Assembly: GCA_040221175.1 (NCBI GenBank)
Contig: JAVJVK010000004.1
Location: 728,268 to 792,267, forward strand
DNA length: 64,000 nucleotides
DNA from: Phycisphaerales bacterium
GTDB taxonomy: Bacteria; Planctomycetota; Phycisphaerae; Phycisphaerales; UBA1924
Reading direction: 5' to 3'
The notes beneath the pieces were generated by a model. That model ran no database searches and had not been told where the DNA came from. It was given only the letters and a program-made list of their open reading frames with translations. Below, in pieces: positions 33,801 through 41,890 of this stretch. How positions within the stretch are numbered: the first letter of the stretch is position 1; every line of letters begins with the position of its first letter. The position numbers were made by a program, and so were the translations under genes.

Positions 33801-36800
33801 TGCACATCGAGCGCATCGACATCCTCAGCAGCGTTGGCATCAATCCCGGCTTTTCGGTGCAGGGGTTCGATGCGCACCTGACGGTCATCGAAGGGCGCAA
33901 CGAGTCTGGCAAGAGCACGCTGGCGGGCGCCATCCGCGAGTTGCTGTGGCCCGATCGACATCCAACGCTCCAAGCGCGTGGCACGTTCGTGGCAGGCGAT
34001 CGCACGTTCCATGCGTTCGTTGATGCCCATGCGGGTGGCTGGCAGGGCGACCGGCCGGTCCTTCCCGATGCCAACGCTGGTCGGTGCCTCATCGTCGGCA
34101 TCGGCGATCTCTGGGTCGAGGATCCGTACGATCAAGCCATTCGCCAAGCGATGATCCGCGAGTTGCACGGCGGCTTCGATCTCACGATCCTGCATGATGC
34201 AGCCGAGCCTCGCAACCCCACGGGCCCACGGCGCGACGCCCAGGAATGCGAGCGCGCCTTGTCGCGTGCCCGCACCGAGGCGCAGGCGCTGATTGCCCAG
34301 GAATCGAGGCTTCCGGACCTGCGTTCGAGTGCCGCCAGTTGTCGCAAGCGGGCCGCTCGCAAGGCGACGATCACCGACGCAATTGAGCGCATCGACGTGG
34401 TCGAGAAGCTCGGCCAACTCCGCAACGAACTTTCCGGAATTCCCGACGGCGCCCTGCGGGTGACGGGCGATGAAGACCGTCGGCTTCGGGACCTCCGGCA
34501 GCGCATTGACGAGGATGAGTCGGCCATCGCGCAGGAGCATGCCTCGGCTGCAAACATACGAGAACGATTTGAACGGCTCGGGCTTCCAGCAGATGGCGTC
34601 GATGCGAGCGACTTGCAGGCGCTCGCCGGCATCGAGAGCGACCTGGTGGGCCTCGAACGCCAGTTGAGCGAGGCACAGCGACGGGCAAGAGAACTGCAAG
34701 CCGAGATCGAAGCGGCGCCTCCGGCGTTGCGGACGTTCGACACCGAGACCCTCGCCCGGCTCGAGTCGGCACTGAACGCGGCGCACGAGGCTCGTGAGCG
34801 TCGGGCGCGCGATCTGGCCGCGGTCGAAGCCCCCGCTGCGACGAAGGTTCGTGCGCCGTCGCGATTGCCAGGGCTGCTGGCCGCGGTGGTTGTGCTCCTG
34901 TCGGGTCTGGCGGCTGCGTTCAAATCCGCCTGGATCGCCGCGGGGCTGGCCATCGTTGCGCTCGGCCTTTGCATCGCGGCGGTCGTGCGACGCCCCACCG
35001 CCAGTCATGACGCATCCGCCGGGATCCGCGAGCAGGCGGACCGTAGCAATCAGGCCTATCAGAAAGCGCTGCAGGCCGTGCGCGACATCGCCGGCGACGA
35101 CGACACGCTGACCTCGACCCTGGCGATCGCAACGGCGGCGGACCGAGCCCGACGCCTCGATGCGGTTCGCATCGAGTTCCAGGGAGCCAAGGCAGGTGTC
35201 GAGTCGCTCGTCGAACAACGCGGCACGCTTCTGTCCCGGGCCAGCATGATTGTTTCCATCTACGGCATCGACGCGTGCGAAAGCGCAGAAGACCTAACAA
35301 GGGCGCGCACGGATCTCGATGCACGAAATCGCGAGCACCGGCAGCTGACCGAGGCCCTCGAGCAGGCCCGCCGGCTTGCCAACCAGTGCGAGCGGCGGCT
35401 CGATCAGGCCCGCCGGCAACGGGAAGACCTGCTGAGCCAGTTGGGATTGAGCGAAGACCGTCTTTCCGAGCTTGCCGAGTGGCTGCGATTGCGGGAGCGA
35501 GCGGGCACGCTGACCGATCAAATCCGCCGGGGCGAGGCTGTGCTGCAACGGCTGGACGCGTCGATCGCCAGCGCGCCCTCGCTGGCAGGCATGGATCGCG
35601 CCGCCCTGGAAGAAGAGCGCCAGGCATGTGAGGCCGCGGGCATCGAAGCAGACCGGTTGCACGCCGAAATCGGCGACATCGAGGGCCAGATCCGCACTGC
35701 GCGCGGCAAGGCCGACGTCGGTTCGGCATTGGCCGATCTCGAACGGGCGGCCGGGAGTGTCGTGGACGCGCGCGACGCGGAATGTGCCAAAGCGGCGCGA
35801 CGGTTGATCCTCGAGCAGGCCATCGACGGCGTCCAGAGCGACGACCTCCCGGTGATCATCCGTCGTGCCGACACGCTGATGGCACGCTTCACGGCGCGGG
35901 CCTACGGCTTGCGAATCGAGCGCGGCCAGCCGGAGGTCTATGACTTGCGCTCGGGCCAGCACAAGCCCTATGAATCCCTGTCGACGGGCACGCGTGCCCA
36001 GGCGCTGCTCGCGATGCGGCTGGCCGGCGCCATCGACGCGGAGCAGCGGTCTGGTGCATCAACCCTTCCGCTCGTGCTCGACGAGCCGCTGGCGACGACC
36101 GACGACGTGCGATTCGAGGCCATCGCTCGCGCGGTGTTCGAACTGGCTCACGACGGACGGCAACTGGTCTACCTGACCTGCGATCCCGGCCATGCCGCCC
36201 GGCTGCAACGGCTCGCTCAAGATCAGGACGTGACGTGCACGCGCTTGAACCTGGACGAAATCCGCGGCCGACAAGCGACCCAGCACGTGCCGCCGGGAAT
36301 GCTGCTCGAGCCCAAGGCCGGCCCCGACCCCGAGCGCATGTCGCGCGAGGCCTACCTCCGCGCAATCGGCCTGCGACCGCTCGATCCCTGGCGGGGCACG
36401 GCTGGCATCGACCTGTACTACGTGCTGCGGGACGACCTCCCCAGGCTGCACGCGCTGCGATTGCGCGAACTCTGCACCGTGGGTCAGGTGCTCGCGCATC
36501 CCGAATGGGCCAATGACCCCGAGGTCGCCCAGGCGTGCAGGATGGCACGACGGCTGGTGCGGGCATGGCGACGCGGCCGAGCGCGCCCGGTCACGACAAG
36601 CGACATCGTGGCATCGGGGGCGGTCTCGCCAACGTACGAAGCCCGCGTCGTGGAACTGAACGACCAGGCGGCCGGCTCTGCTCGCAAGCTCATCGACGCT
36701 CTCTCGAGGGGCGAAGCCAAGGGCTTCCGCAGCAACAAGATCGAACAACTGCAGGCGTACTTCGAGCAAGAGGGCCTGCTCCCGGACGGTGCCCCATTGT

Positions 36801-36958
36801 CCAGGGCGGAGGTGCTCGCAGAGGCGCTGCGGGGCGAAGTTATAGGGACTTCTGACCAGAGTAGTTCCCCGACGTTGCGATCGGCCACGGAGCTGTTGGA
36901 CGCACTTGAGGCGGTGAATCGGACCGGCGATGAAGCGCTGGCCGACCAACGGGCGTAA
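33800..36958 (+). CDS. SbcC/YhaN-like AAA ATPase with central membrane hairpin and extra C-terminal helical domain
   Basis: 1052 residues. Walker A 'EGRNESGKST' (31-40), coiled coil, then two adjacent transmembrane segments (about 356-397, 'GLLAAVVVLLSGLAAAF' and 'GLAIVALGLCIAAVV'), more coiled coil, ABC signature 'YESLSTGTRAQALLAMRLAG' (about 723-742) and Walker B 'LPLVLDEPLATTDD' (about 753-766). The membrane hairpin within the coil is characteristic of YhaN-type proteins as opposed to SbcC. Residues about 810-1052 form an added helical domain with 'LHALRLRELCTVGQVLAH' and 'GFRSNKIEQLQAYFEQEG' that resembles helix-hairpin-helix/alpha-CTD folds and may bind DNA (inference). It works with the preceding nuclease. 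Confidence 0.88.
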   Translation: MHIERIDILSSVGINPGFSVQGFDAHLTVIEGRNESGKSTLAGAIRELLWPDRHPTLQARGTFVAGDRTFHAFVDAHAGGWQGDRPVLPDANAGRCLIVGIGDLWVEDPYDQAIRQAMIRELHGGFDLTILHDAAEPRNPTGPRRDAQECERALSRARTEAQALIAQESRLPDLRSSAASCRKRAARKATITDAIERIDVVEKLGQLRNELSGIPDGALRVTGDEDRRLRDLRQRIDEDESAIAQEHASAANIRERFERLGLPADGVDASDLQALAGIESDLVGLERQLSEAQRRARELQAEIEAAPPALRTFDTETLARLESALNAAHEARERRARDLAAVEAPAATKVRAPSRLPGLLAAVVVLLSGLAAAFKSAWIAAGLAIVALGLCIAAVVRRPTASHDASAGIREQADRSNQAYQKALQAVRDIAGDDDTLTSTLAIATAADRARRLDAVRIEFQGAKAGVESLVEQRGTLLSRASMIVSIYGIDACESAEDLTRARTDLDARNREHRQLTEALEQARRLANQCERRLDQARRQREDLLSQLGLSEDRLSELAEWLRLRERAGTLTDQIRRGEAVLQRLDASIASAPSLAGMDRAALEEERQACEAAGIEADRLHAEIGDIEGQIRTARGKADVGSALADLERAAGSVVDARDAECAKAARRLILEQAIDGVQSDDLPVIIRRADTLMARFTARAYGLRIERGQPEVYDLRSGQHKPYESLSTGTRAQALLAMRLAGAIDAEQRSGASTLPLVLDEPLATTDDVRFEAIARAVFELAHDGRQLVYLTCDPGHAARLQRLAQDQDVTCTRLNLDEIRGRQATQHVPPGMLLEPKAGPDPERMSREAYLRAIGLRPLDPWRGTAGIDLYYVLRDDLPRLHALRLRELCTVGQVLAHPEWANDPEVAQACRMARRLVRAWRRGRARPVTTSDIVASGAVSPTYEARVVELNDQAAGSARKLIDALSRGEAKGFRSNKIEQLQAYFEQEGLLPDGAPLSRAEVLAEALRGEVIGTSDQSSSPTLRSATELLDALEAVNRTGDEALADQRA

Positions 36959-37131
36959 CCATCAGGAACCACGTACTCGATCCGCACCGGCCGTGGCCGG
37001 GCTGCGGGGACGTGGTACTTTGACACCGCGGGCTTGCCCGCGACCGGCTCCGTTCATGAGCAAAACCCGAACGCGGATCCGAACCGCTTCGGGCTCGTGC
37101 CCGTATCGAGCCAATCCAGGGAGGTATCGAC

Positions 37132-39975
37132 ATGCATTCGAAGATGGGACTCTTGCTGGCGTGCGGATTGGCGATCGGTCTGGCTGCGACGGGGCACGTC
37201 CATGCCGACCAGGCGTCGTCAACGCCCGCCGTGGCCGTGCAGCGGGCAGCGGACGATGCGCCCCCGACGCTGACCTTCAACGGGCGCCCGTTCCACGAGG
37301 CGGCCGGCTCGGTGCTCGATCTCGAGCAGGCGCGCGTTCCCGGCAGTGATGCCGTGCTTGTTTCCTGGAAGGAAGCGACTTCGCGCGGCCAGATCGGCTA
37401 CAGCGCCATCTCGCTACGAGGCGAGCGGATCGACCGCGTGGCACCCAGCGAGAACACCATTCGTCTGCGGTATGCCGAGTTCGACCCCGACGTGTTCACG
37501 CCCGCCATTCCCGGCGAACTGGCGGCGGTCCCGGGCAATGATGCCTACATCGTGCAGTTCATCGGCCAGCCCGTGTGGGCGGCTGATCAGGCACTCGAGG
37601 CCGCCGGCGCCACGATCCTCCGCCCGCTGCACGACCACGCACGCATCGTGCGGATGGAGCCCGACGCGAAGGCAGCCGTCGAGGCGATGGGCATCGTCCG
37701 CTGGGTTGGCGCGTATCACCCGGCGTACAAGCTCGAAGAAGAGATCCTCCAGCCCCTGATGCTCGGTGGCACGTTTGCGGGTACGGCCTCGCGCTATTCC
37801 ATCGAGTTGTTGACCGACGGCAATGCCGCCATGGACCGCATGGTGCGCATCATCGAGGGCATGGGCGCCACGGTTGAACTGACCGTGCCGCAGGTCGGCC
37901 GGCTCGAGGCCAACCTCACGCCCGCTCAGATCTTCTCGGTTGTTGCGGACAGCGACGTGCTGTTCATGGACCGCTGGCAGGCTCCCGAGACGGACATGAG
38001 CATCGCCCGCGCCATCGGCGGAGCAAACTACATCGAGGGCATCACCGGCTTCTCGGGCGAGGGCGTACGCGCCGAAGTCATGGACAGCGGCATCCGCCAG
38101 GATCACCAGGAGTTTTCGGCACGACCTCCGTTGATGCACACGAGTTCGAGCATCGACAGCCACGGCACCAGCACGTACAGCATCAACTTCGCCCAGGGCG
38201 CCTCGGGCGTTGCGCGGGGCATGGTGCCCGATGCGCAGGGAATCTTCGCGAGCTACAACTTTGCCGGCAACCGGTACTCGCACACCGCCCAGTTGATCAA
38301 CCCGACGTTGCCCTTCCGAGCCGTCTACCAGTCCAACAGCTGGGGCAGCGGCCTGACGACCAGCTACACCACCAGCAGCAGCGAGATGGACCGGATCATC
38401 TTCGATCAAGACATCCTCATCACCCAGAGCCAGTCCAACCAGGGCAGCCAGCAGTCGCGTCCGCAGGCCTGGGCGAAGAACATCGTGTCGGTCGGCGGCG
38501 TGTTCCACCGCAACACGCTTTCCAAGTCCGACGATTGCTGGTGCGGCGGCGCAAGCCGTGGGCCCGCCTCCGACGGACGCATCAAGCCCGACCTGACGCA
38601 CTTCTACGACTTCACCCGGGCGGCGACCAGCTCCAGCCGCACCGCGTACACCGAGTTTGCCGGCACCAGTGGCGCCACGCCCATCGTGGCGGGCCACTTC
38701 GGCCTGCTGTTCCAGATGTGGAGCGAGGGCGTCTTCGGCAACCCGACCTCGGGCGGCGACGTGTTCGATGAGAAGCCTCGCTTCACCACCGCCAAGGCCA
38801 TGATGATCGCCTCGGCGGAACCATACAACTTCAGCGGTTCGAGCATCGCCAACGACAAGGCTCGCGTGAAGCAGGGCTGGGGCATGCCCGATCTGGCGGC
38901 GCTCTACGACAGCCGCGACAGCGCGTTCATCGTGAACGAAGACGACGTCATCCAGGAACTGGACGTGGCGACCTACCCGCTGAAGGTGGCCGCCGGAACG
39001 CCGGCTTTGCGCGCCACGCTCACCTGGGCCGATCGCCAGGGCACGACCTCCAGCACCGTGCACCGCATCAACAACCTGGATCTGCGCGTGACTTCGCCCA
39101 GCGGCCAGGTGTACTGGGGCAACGCCGGGCTGAACGCGGGCATCTGGAGCACGACGGGCGGATCGGCCAACACGGTCGACACTGTCGAGAACGTGTTCAT
39201 CCAGAATCCCCAGGCCGGTACGTGGACCGTGGAGGTCATCGCCGCCGACCTGAACACCGACGGTCACATCGAGACGGGCACGCGCGATGCGGACTTCGGC
39301 TTGGTGGTGCTGGGCACCGACGGCCTGGCTGCAGCGTTCGAGCTTCCCTTCGAGGACGACTTCCCCGAACTCGCGCTCGACACCGAAAAGTGGATCGAGG
39401 TATCGGGCAGCGTGGCGCCGACGTCGCTGGGCCAGAACCCGCCGAGCGAGCCCTACAGCGTGCTGCTGCTGAACGATGCGACGATGGCCTCGACCCGGAT
39501 CAACGTGCCCGCGTCGCTGCTGCCGTCCATGCCCGTCGAGGTCGCCTTCCACAGCCAGCATCGTGGAGTGGAGAGTGGCAAGGTGCTCGACGTGGACTAC
39601 TACAGCGGCTTCTTCGGAGAATGGCGCGACCTGACCGAGATCGTGTCTGACGGCAACGATCAGTCGACCTTCGTCGCAAGCGCGACCGAGATTCCACTGG
39701 ATGCTTACGGCGATGAGTTCCGCGTTCGCTTCGCGACGCCCGGGAGCGATGCCACCGACCAGTGGTACGTCGACGACGTGCGTGTCCGCGTCATCAGCGA
39801 TGACCCGACCTGCCGGGCCGACCTGGATGGCGACGGCAATCTGACCATCTTTGATTTCCTGGAGTTCCAGAACCTGTTCGACCAGGGCGACCCGCTGGCC
39901 GACTTCGATGGCGACGGCGTCCTGAACATCTTCGACTTCCTGGCATTCCAAAACGAATTTGCGATGGGCTGCTGA
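37132..39975 (+). CDS. Secreted S8 (subtilisin-like) serine peptidase with GC-type dockerin C-terminus
   Basis: 947 residues; GGAGGT lies 7 bases before the ATG. A signal peptide (about 1-25) and a propeptide-like N-terminal region come first. The S8 triad is visible: Asp in 'RAEVMDSGIRQDH' (about 317), His in 'SIDSHGTSTYS' (about 343) and Ser in 'FAGTSGATPIVAGH' (about 512). A beta-sandwich P-domain-like region follows ('LRATLTWADRQGTTSSTV'), then another beta domain. The C-terminus has the dockerin-like pair 'ADLDGDGNLTIFDFLEF' and 'ADFDGDGVLNIFDFLAF', ending MGC. It is an extracellular protease, probably tethered at the surface. It is monocistronic with a strong terminator. The 173-base leader has a CGCGGGC/GCCCGCG hairpin near 37028-37043. 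Confidence 0.93.
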   Translation: MHSKMGLLLACGLAIGLAATGHVHADQASSTPAVAVQRAADDAPPTLTFNGRPFHEAAGSVLDLEQARVPGSDAVLVSWKEATSRGQIGYSAISLRGERIDRVAPSENTIRLRYAEFDPDVFTPAIPGELAAVPGNDAYIVQFIGQPVWAADQALEAAGATILRPLHDHARIVRMEPDAKAAVEAMGIVRWVGAYHPAYKLEEEILQPLMLGGTFAGTASRYSIELLTDGNAAMDRMVRIIEGMGATVELTVPQVGRLEANLTPAQIFSVVADSDVLFMDRWQAPETDMSIARAIGGANYIEGITGFSGEGVRAEVMDSGIRQDHQEFSARPPLMHTSSSIDSHGTSTYSINFAQGASGVARGMVPDAQGIFASYNFAGNRYSHTAQLINPTLPFRAVYQSNSWGSGLTTSYTTSSSEMDRIIFDQDILITQSQSNQGSQQSRPQAWAKNIVSVGGVFHRNTLSKSDDCWCGGASRGPASDGRIKPDLTHFYDFTRAATSSSRTAYTEFAGTSGATPIVAGHFGLLFQMWSEGVFGNPTSGGDVFDEKPRFTTAKAMMIASAEPYNFSGSSIANDKARVKQGWGMPDLAALYDSRDSAFIVNEDDVIQELDVATYPLKVAAGTPALRATLTWADRQGTTSSTVHRINNLDLRVTSPSGQVYWGNAGLNAGIWSTTGGSANTVDTVENVFIQNPQAGTWTVEVIAADLNTDGHIETGTRDADFGLVVLGTDGLAAAFELPFEDDFPELALDTEKWIEVSGSVAPTSLGQNPPSEPYSVLLLNDATMASTRINVPASLLPSMPVEVAFHSQHRGVESGKVLDVDYYSGFFGEWRDLTEIVSDGNDQSTFVASATEIPLDAYGDEFRVRFATPGSDATDQWYVDDVRVRVISDDPTCRADLDGDGNLTIFDFLEFQNLFDQGDPLADFDGDGVLNIFDFLAFQNEFAMGC

Positions 39976-40002
39976 TTCCAACCGACATCACGCGATTCTT
40001 CG

Positions 40003-40032
40003 GGGCCCGGTCGCACAGCCGGGCCCTCTTTT
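40003..40032 (+). terminator. Intrinsic terminator of the S8 peptidase gene
   Basis: GGGCCCGG (40003-40010), an 8-base loop and CCGGGCCC (40019-40026) are followed by TCTTTT. It lies 27 bases after the protease stop and reaches the end of the convergent DUF2254 gene. Confidence 0.8.
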
Positions 40033-41351
40033 CATGGCTCAGCCGAGATCGCCAGGCGGCGGCGCAATGCCTCGACCGCCGCGTCGATGTCACGCCGATC
40101 CTCGAGTTGCTCGATCGTCGCCTCGGCCTTGCGAGCGAACAAATCGAGTTGACGCCTGATCGCCGAGATGCGGTCCGGCTCATCGGTGCGGTCAGCCACC
40201 ACCGCCAGACCCTCCACCAGAGCCCGGAGCGTGGCGACGTTTCCGCCAGCATTCTGCCGGATCTGATCGAAGGCGTTACCAAGCAGGGTCTCGAAGTCCG
40301 GCCGTATGGCGATGAAACGAACCTGTCCGTTCTCGGCACGGTACTTCGAGGGCATCTTCCGCCCGGCAATCTTGGCCATGATTGCCGTCAGGTGCTCCGT
40401 GCAACTGACCGCCGTCGTGGTGTCGTTGATCCCCGGGCTCAGGGCCTTGATAGCCATATCCACGATCTGCCGGATGCCATAGCTTGCGTCCTGCACGATC
40501 GTGCGCTGCCCGCCGATGACGAAGTACCCGTTGATCGTCTTGCGGGTCTCGTCGTCGGGTTCGGCGGCATTGGCGAGCGATACGAGCGGCGAACCCTCCA
40601 CGATGAAGTGCCCGACGGGGCACTCCATGCGGACGACACACCCACGATCGCAAGCATGCTTCACCAGGCCGTCGCCATCCACGGATTGGAGGTAGCCCGT
40701 CTTGGGCGCTGCAATCGACCGCCACGTGGTGTCGTCGGCCGGCAGAGGCGGTCGCACGGCCTCGGCTGGCTGAGCAACACGCTCGGGGAACAGGCGGTCG
40801 ACCGCCGCAAGCGTCTCGCTCGTGGCCGCAAGGATGATGTGCTCGGCCTGGATGGCCTGGGCGATGTGGTGGATGAAGAAGATCAGGCACGCGATGCCCA
40901 CCAGCGCGAGCAGCACGGCGGCCAGGATCGCGAAGATCGGTACGAAGCTGTAGTCGTCGCCCTCGCTGATGGTCCTCAGCACCCACAGGCAATACACGAA
41001 GATGCCCACGAACGCGCCCAGGACGGCCTGGTTCGCCCGGTCGCGCATGAAGTTGCGCAGGATCCGGCTGGTGTACTGGCTCGACGCCAGGGTCAACGCG
41101 ACGATGGTGATGCTGAAGGCAACCCCTGCGACGGAGATCATCGAACCGGCAATCGTCGCCAGCAGGCTGCGGGCCCCCGACGGCCCGACGGCGAAGAGCC
41201 GGGGCAGTGCCTCCTCGAACCGCTCGATCGGCAGGAGGTGATCGAGTTCGATCATCCCCTGAGCCAGCAGGATGGCCCCCAGCACGAACAGCGAGGGTAC
41301 GAACCACAGGCTGGAGCGAAGGGCGTCCCAGAGCAGGCGAAGGTGTCGCAT
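40032..41351 (-). CDS. DUF2254 domain membrane protein
   Basis: 439 residues. The N-terminal ~180 residues have four hydrophobic segments ('LWFVPSLFVLGAILLAQG', 'GVAFSITIVALTLASSQYTS', 'AFVGIFVYCLWVLRTI', 'LLALVGIACLIFFIHHIAQA'). The soluble part has 'GYLQSVDGDGLVKHA', 'GQRTIVQDASYGIRQIVDMA' and 'ALSPGINDTTTAVSCTEHL', matching DUF2254, a widespread family of unknown role. The start at 41351 is the first in-frame ATG and lies about 95 bases from the short ORF upstream of the lys operon, so the two are divergent and may share a promoter region. Confidence 0.88.
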   Translation of the reverse strand: MRHLRLLWDALRSSLWFVPSLFVLGAILLAQGMIELDHLLPIERFEEALPRLFAVGPSGARSLLATIAGSMISVAGVAFSITIVALTLASSQYTSRILRNFMRDRANQAVLGAFVGIFVYCLWVLRTISEGDDYSFVPIFAILAAVLLALVGIACLIFFIHHIAQAIQAEHIILAATSETLAAVDRLFPERVAQPAEAVRPPLPADDTTWRSIAAPKTGYLQSVDGDGLVKHACDRGCVVRMECPVGHFIVEGSPLVSLANAAEPDDETRKTINGYFVIGGQRTIVQDASYGIRQIVDMAIKALSPGINDTTTAVSCTEHLTAIMAKIAGRKMPSKYRAENGQVRFIAIRPDFETLLGNAFDQIRQNAGGNVATLRALVEGLAVVADRTDEPDRISAIRRQLDLFARKAEATIEQLEDRRDIDAAVEALRRRLAISAEP

Positions 41352-41463
41352 CGACGCAACGGTACACCGGCCGACCCACCGGATGAGGCCGCCGCGTTCA
41401 TGCCAGCCGCAAACTTCCGCTCAACCGCTTGACTCTCCTGAGCCGATGGGGATCATTGAGCAC

Positions 41464-41547
41464 ATGAGCCGCCGCCACGCCATTTCGCTGAAAGCCAAAG
41501 CCAAGGGGAACAAACCCTCCGGCGACGGTCGCGTGCGCGTCCGCTAG
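41464..41547 (+). CDS. 27-residue Lys/Arg-rich ORF upstream of the lysW operon, candidate leader peptide
   Basis: ATG 41464 encodes 27 residues: 'MSRRHAISLKAKAKGNK', then 'PSGDGRVRVR' and a TAG stop. It has four Lys codons within eight (AAA GCC AAA GCC AAG GGG AAC AAA) and five Arg codons, in a peptide followed 25 bases later by a terminator and then the lysine/arginine-type LysW operon. An in-frame ATG at 41446 would add six residues. The ribosome binding site is weak, and TTGACT at 41429-41434 is a possible -35 without a good -10. It may be a regulatory leader peptide or a small basic protein; translation has not been shown. Confidence 0.5.
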   Translation: MSRRHAISLKAKAKGNKPSGDGRVRVR

Positions 41548-41583
41548 ATCCACCTTGCAATCGAAATCGCAAGGCTCGCCGGA
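41518..41583 (+). promoter_or_regulatory. Candidate antiterminator pairing in the lysW leader
   Basis: TCCGGCGA (41518-41525, inside the short ORF just after its Lys codons) is exactly complementary to TCGCCGGA (41576-41583) in the 5' arm of the following terminator. This pairing would destroy the terminator stem. Another small hairpin (41554-41573, CTTGCAAT/ATCGCAAG with one mismatch) lies between. The layout matches ribosome-mediated attenuation. The 8-base match could be chance in GC-rich DNA. Confidence 0.45.
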
Positions 41584-41604
41584 ACCCTTCCGGCGAGCCT
41601 TTTT
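41573..41604 (+). terminator. Strong intrinsic terminator directly before lysW
   Basis: A perfect 12-bp stem (GGCTCGCCGGAA with TTCCGGCGAGCC), a 3-base loop and a T5 run end 36 bases before the lysW start. The gap holds the lysW ribosome site (AAGGAG, 41628-41633) but no room for an ordinary promoter, so lysW expression appears to depend on read-through. Confidence 0.85.
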
Positions 41605-41640
41605 CGTCGTGTCTTTCTGCATTTCTGAAGGAGCCTCAGC

Positions 41641-41862
41641 ATGTCCCAGGTCACCACACCCACCACGCCCCCCACCACGCCGGCGCCCGAGACCATCACC
41701 GCCACCTGCCCCGAGTGTGGCTCGACCATCACGTTCGCCCGGGCGCCACGCCGCCACGAACTCGTCCGCTGCCCGGACTGCGGAGCCGAACTTGAGGTCA
41801 CCGACGTGTCGCCCATCACGCTGGCGCTGGCCCCCGAAGTCGAGGAAGACTGGGGCGAGTAA
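41641..41862 (+). CDS. lysW: Amino-group carrier protein LysW
   Basis: 73 residues. The N-terminal zinc-ribbon pairs 'ATCPECGSTITFARAP' and 'VRCPDCGAELEV' are intact, and the protein ends in the diagnostic 'EDWGE', whose terminal Glu gamma-carboxylate carries the alpha-amino group of the growing intermediate. It protects aminoadipate (lysine) or glutamate (arginine/ornithine) during synthesis. An unusual Thr/Pro-rich N-terminal extension ('VTTPTTPPTTPAPET') precedes the ribbon. AAGGAG lies 7 bases upstream. First of five genes lysW-X-Y-Z-K and placed directly behind the terminator. Confidence 0.95.
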   Translation: MSQVTTPTTPPTTPAPETITATCPECGSTITFARAPRRHELVRCPDCGAELEVTDVSPITLALAPEVEEDWGE

Positions 41863-41890
41863 GCACGACCCGAGCACCCGGAGCCCCGCC

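Noticed and set aside
37414-39981. 855-codon open frame on the minus strand opposite the S8 peptidase
   Set aside because: It mirrors codon bias of a GC-rich gene, has no family motif or ribosome site, and the plus-strand product has a full catalytic triad and signal peptide.
41464-41547. Lys/Arg-rich ORF as a ribosomal protein such as bL34 or bL36
   Set aside because: The sequence does not match either protein's conserved residues.
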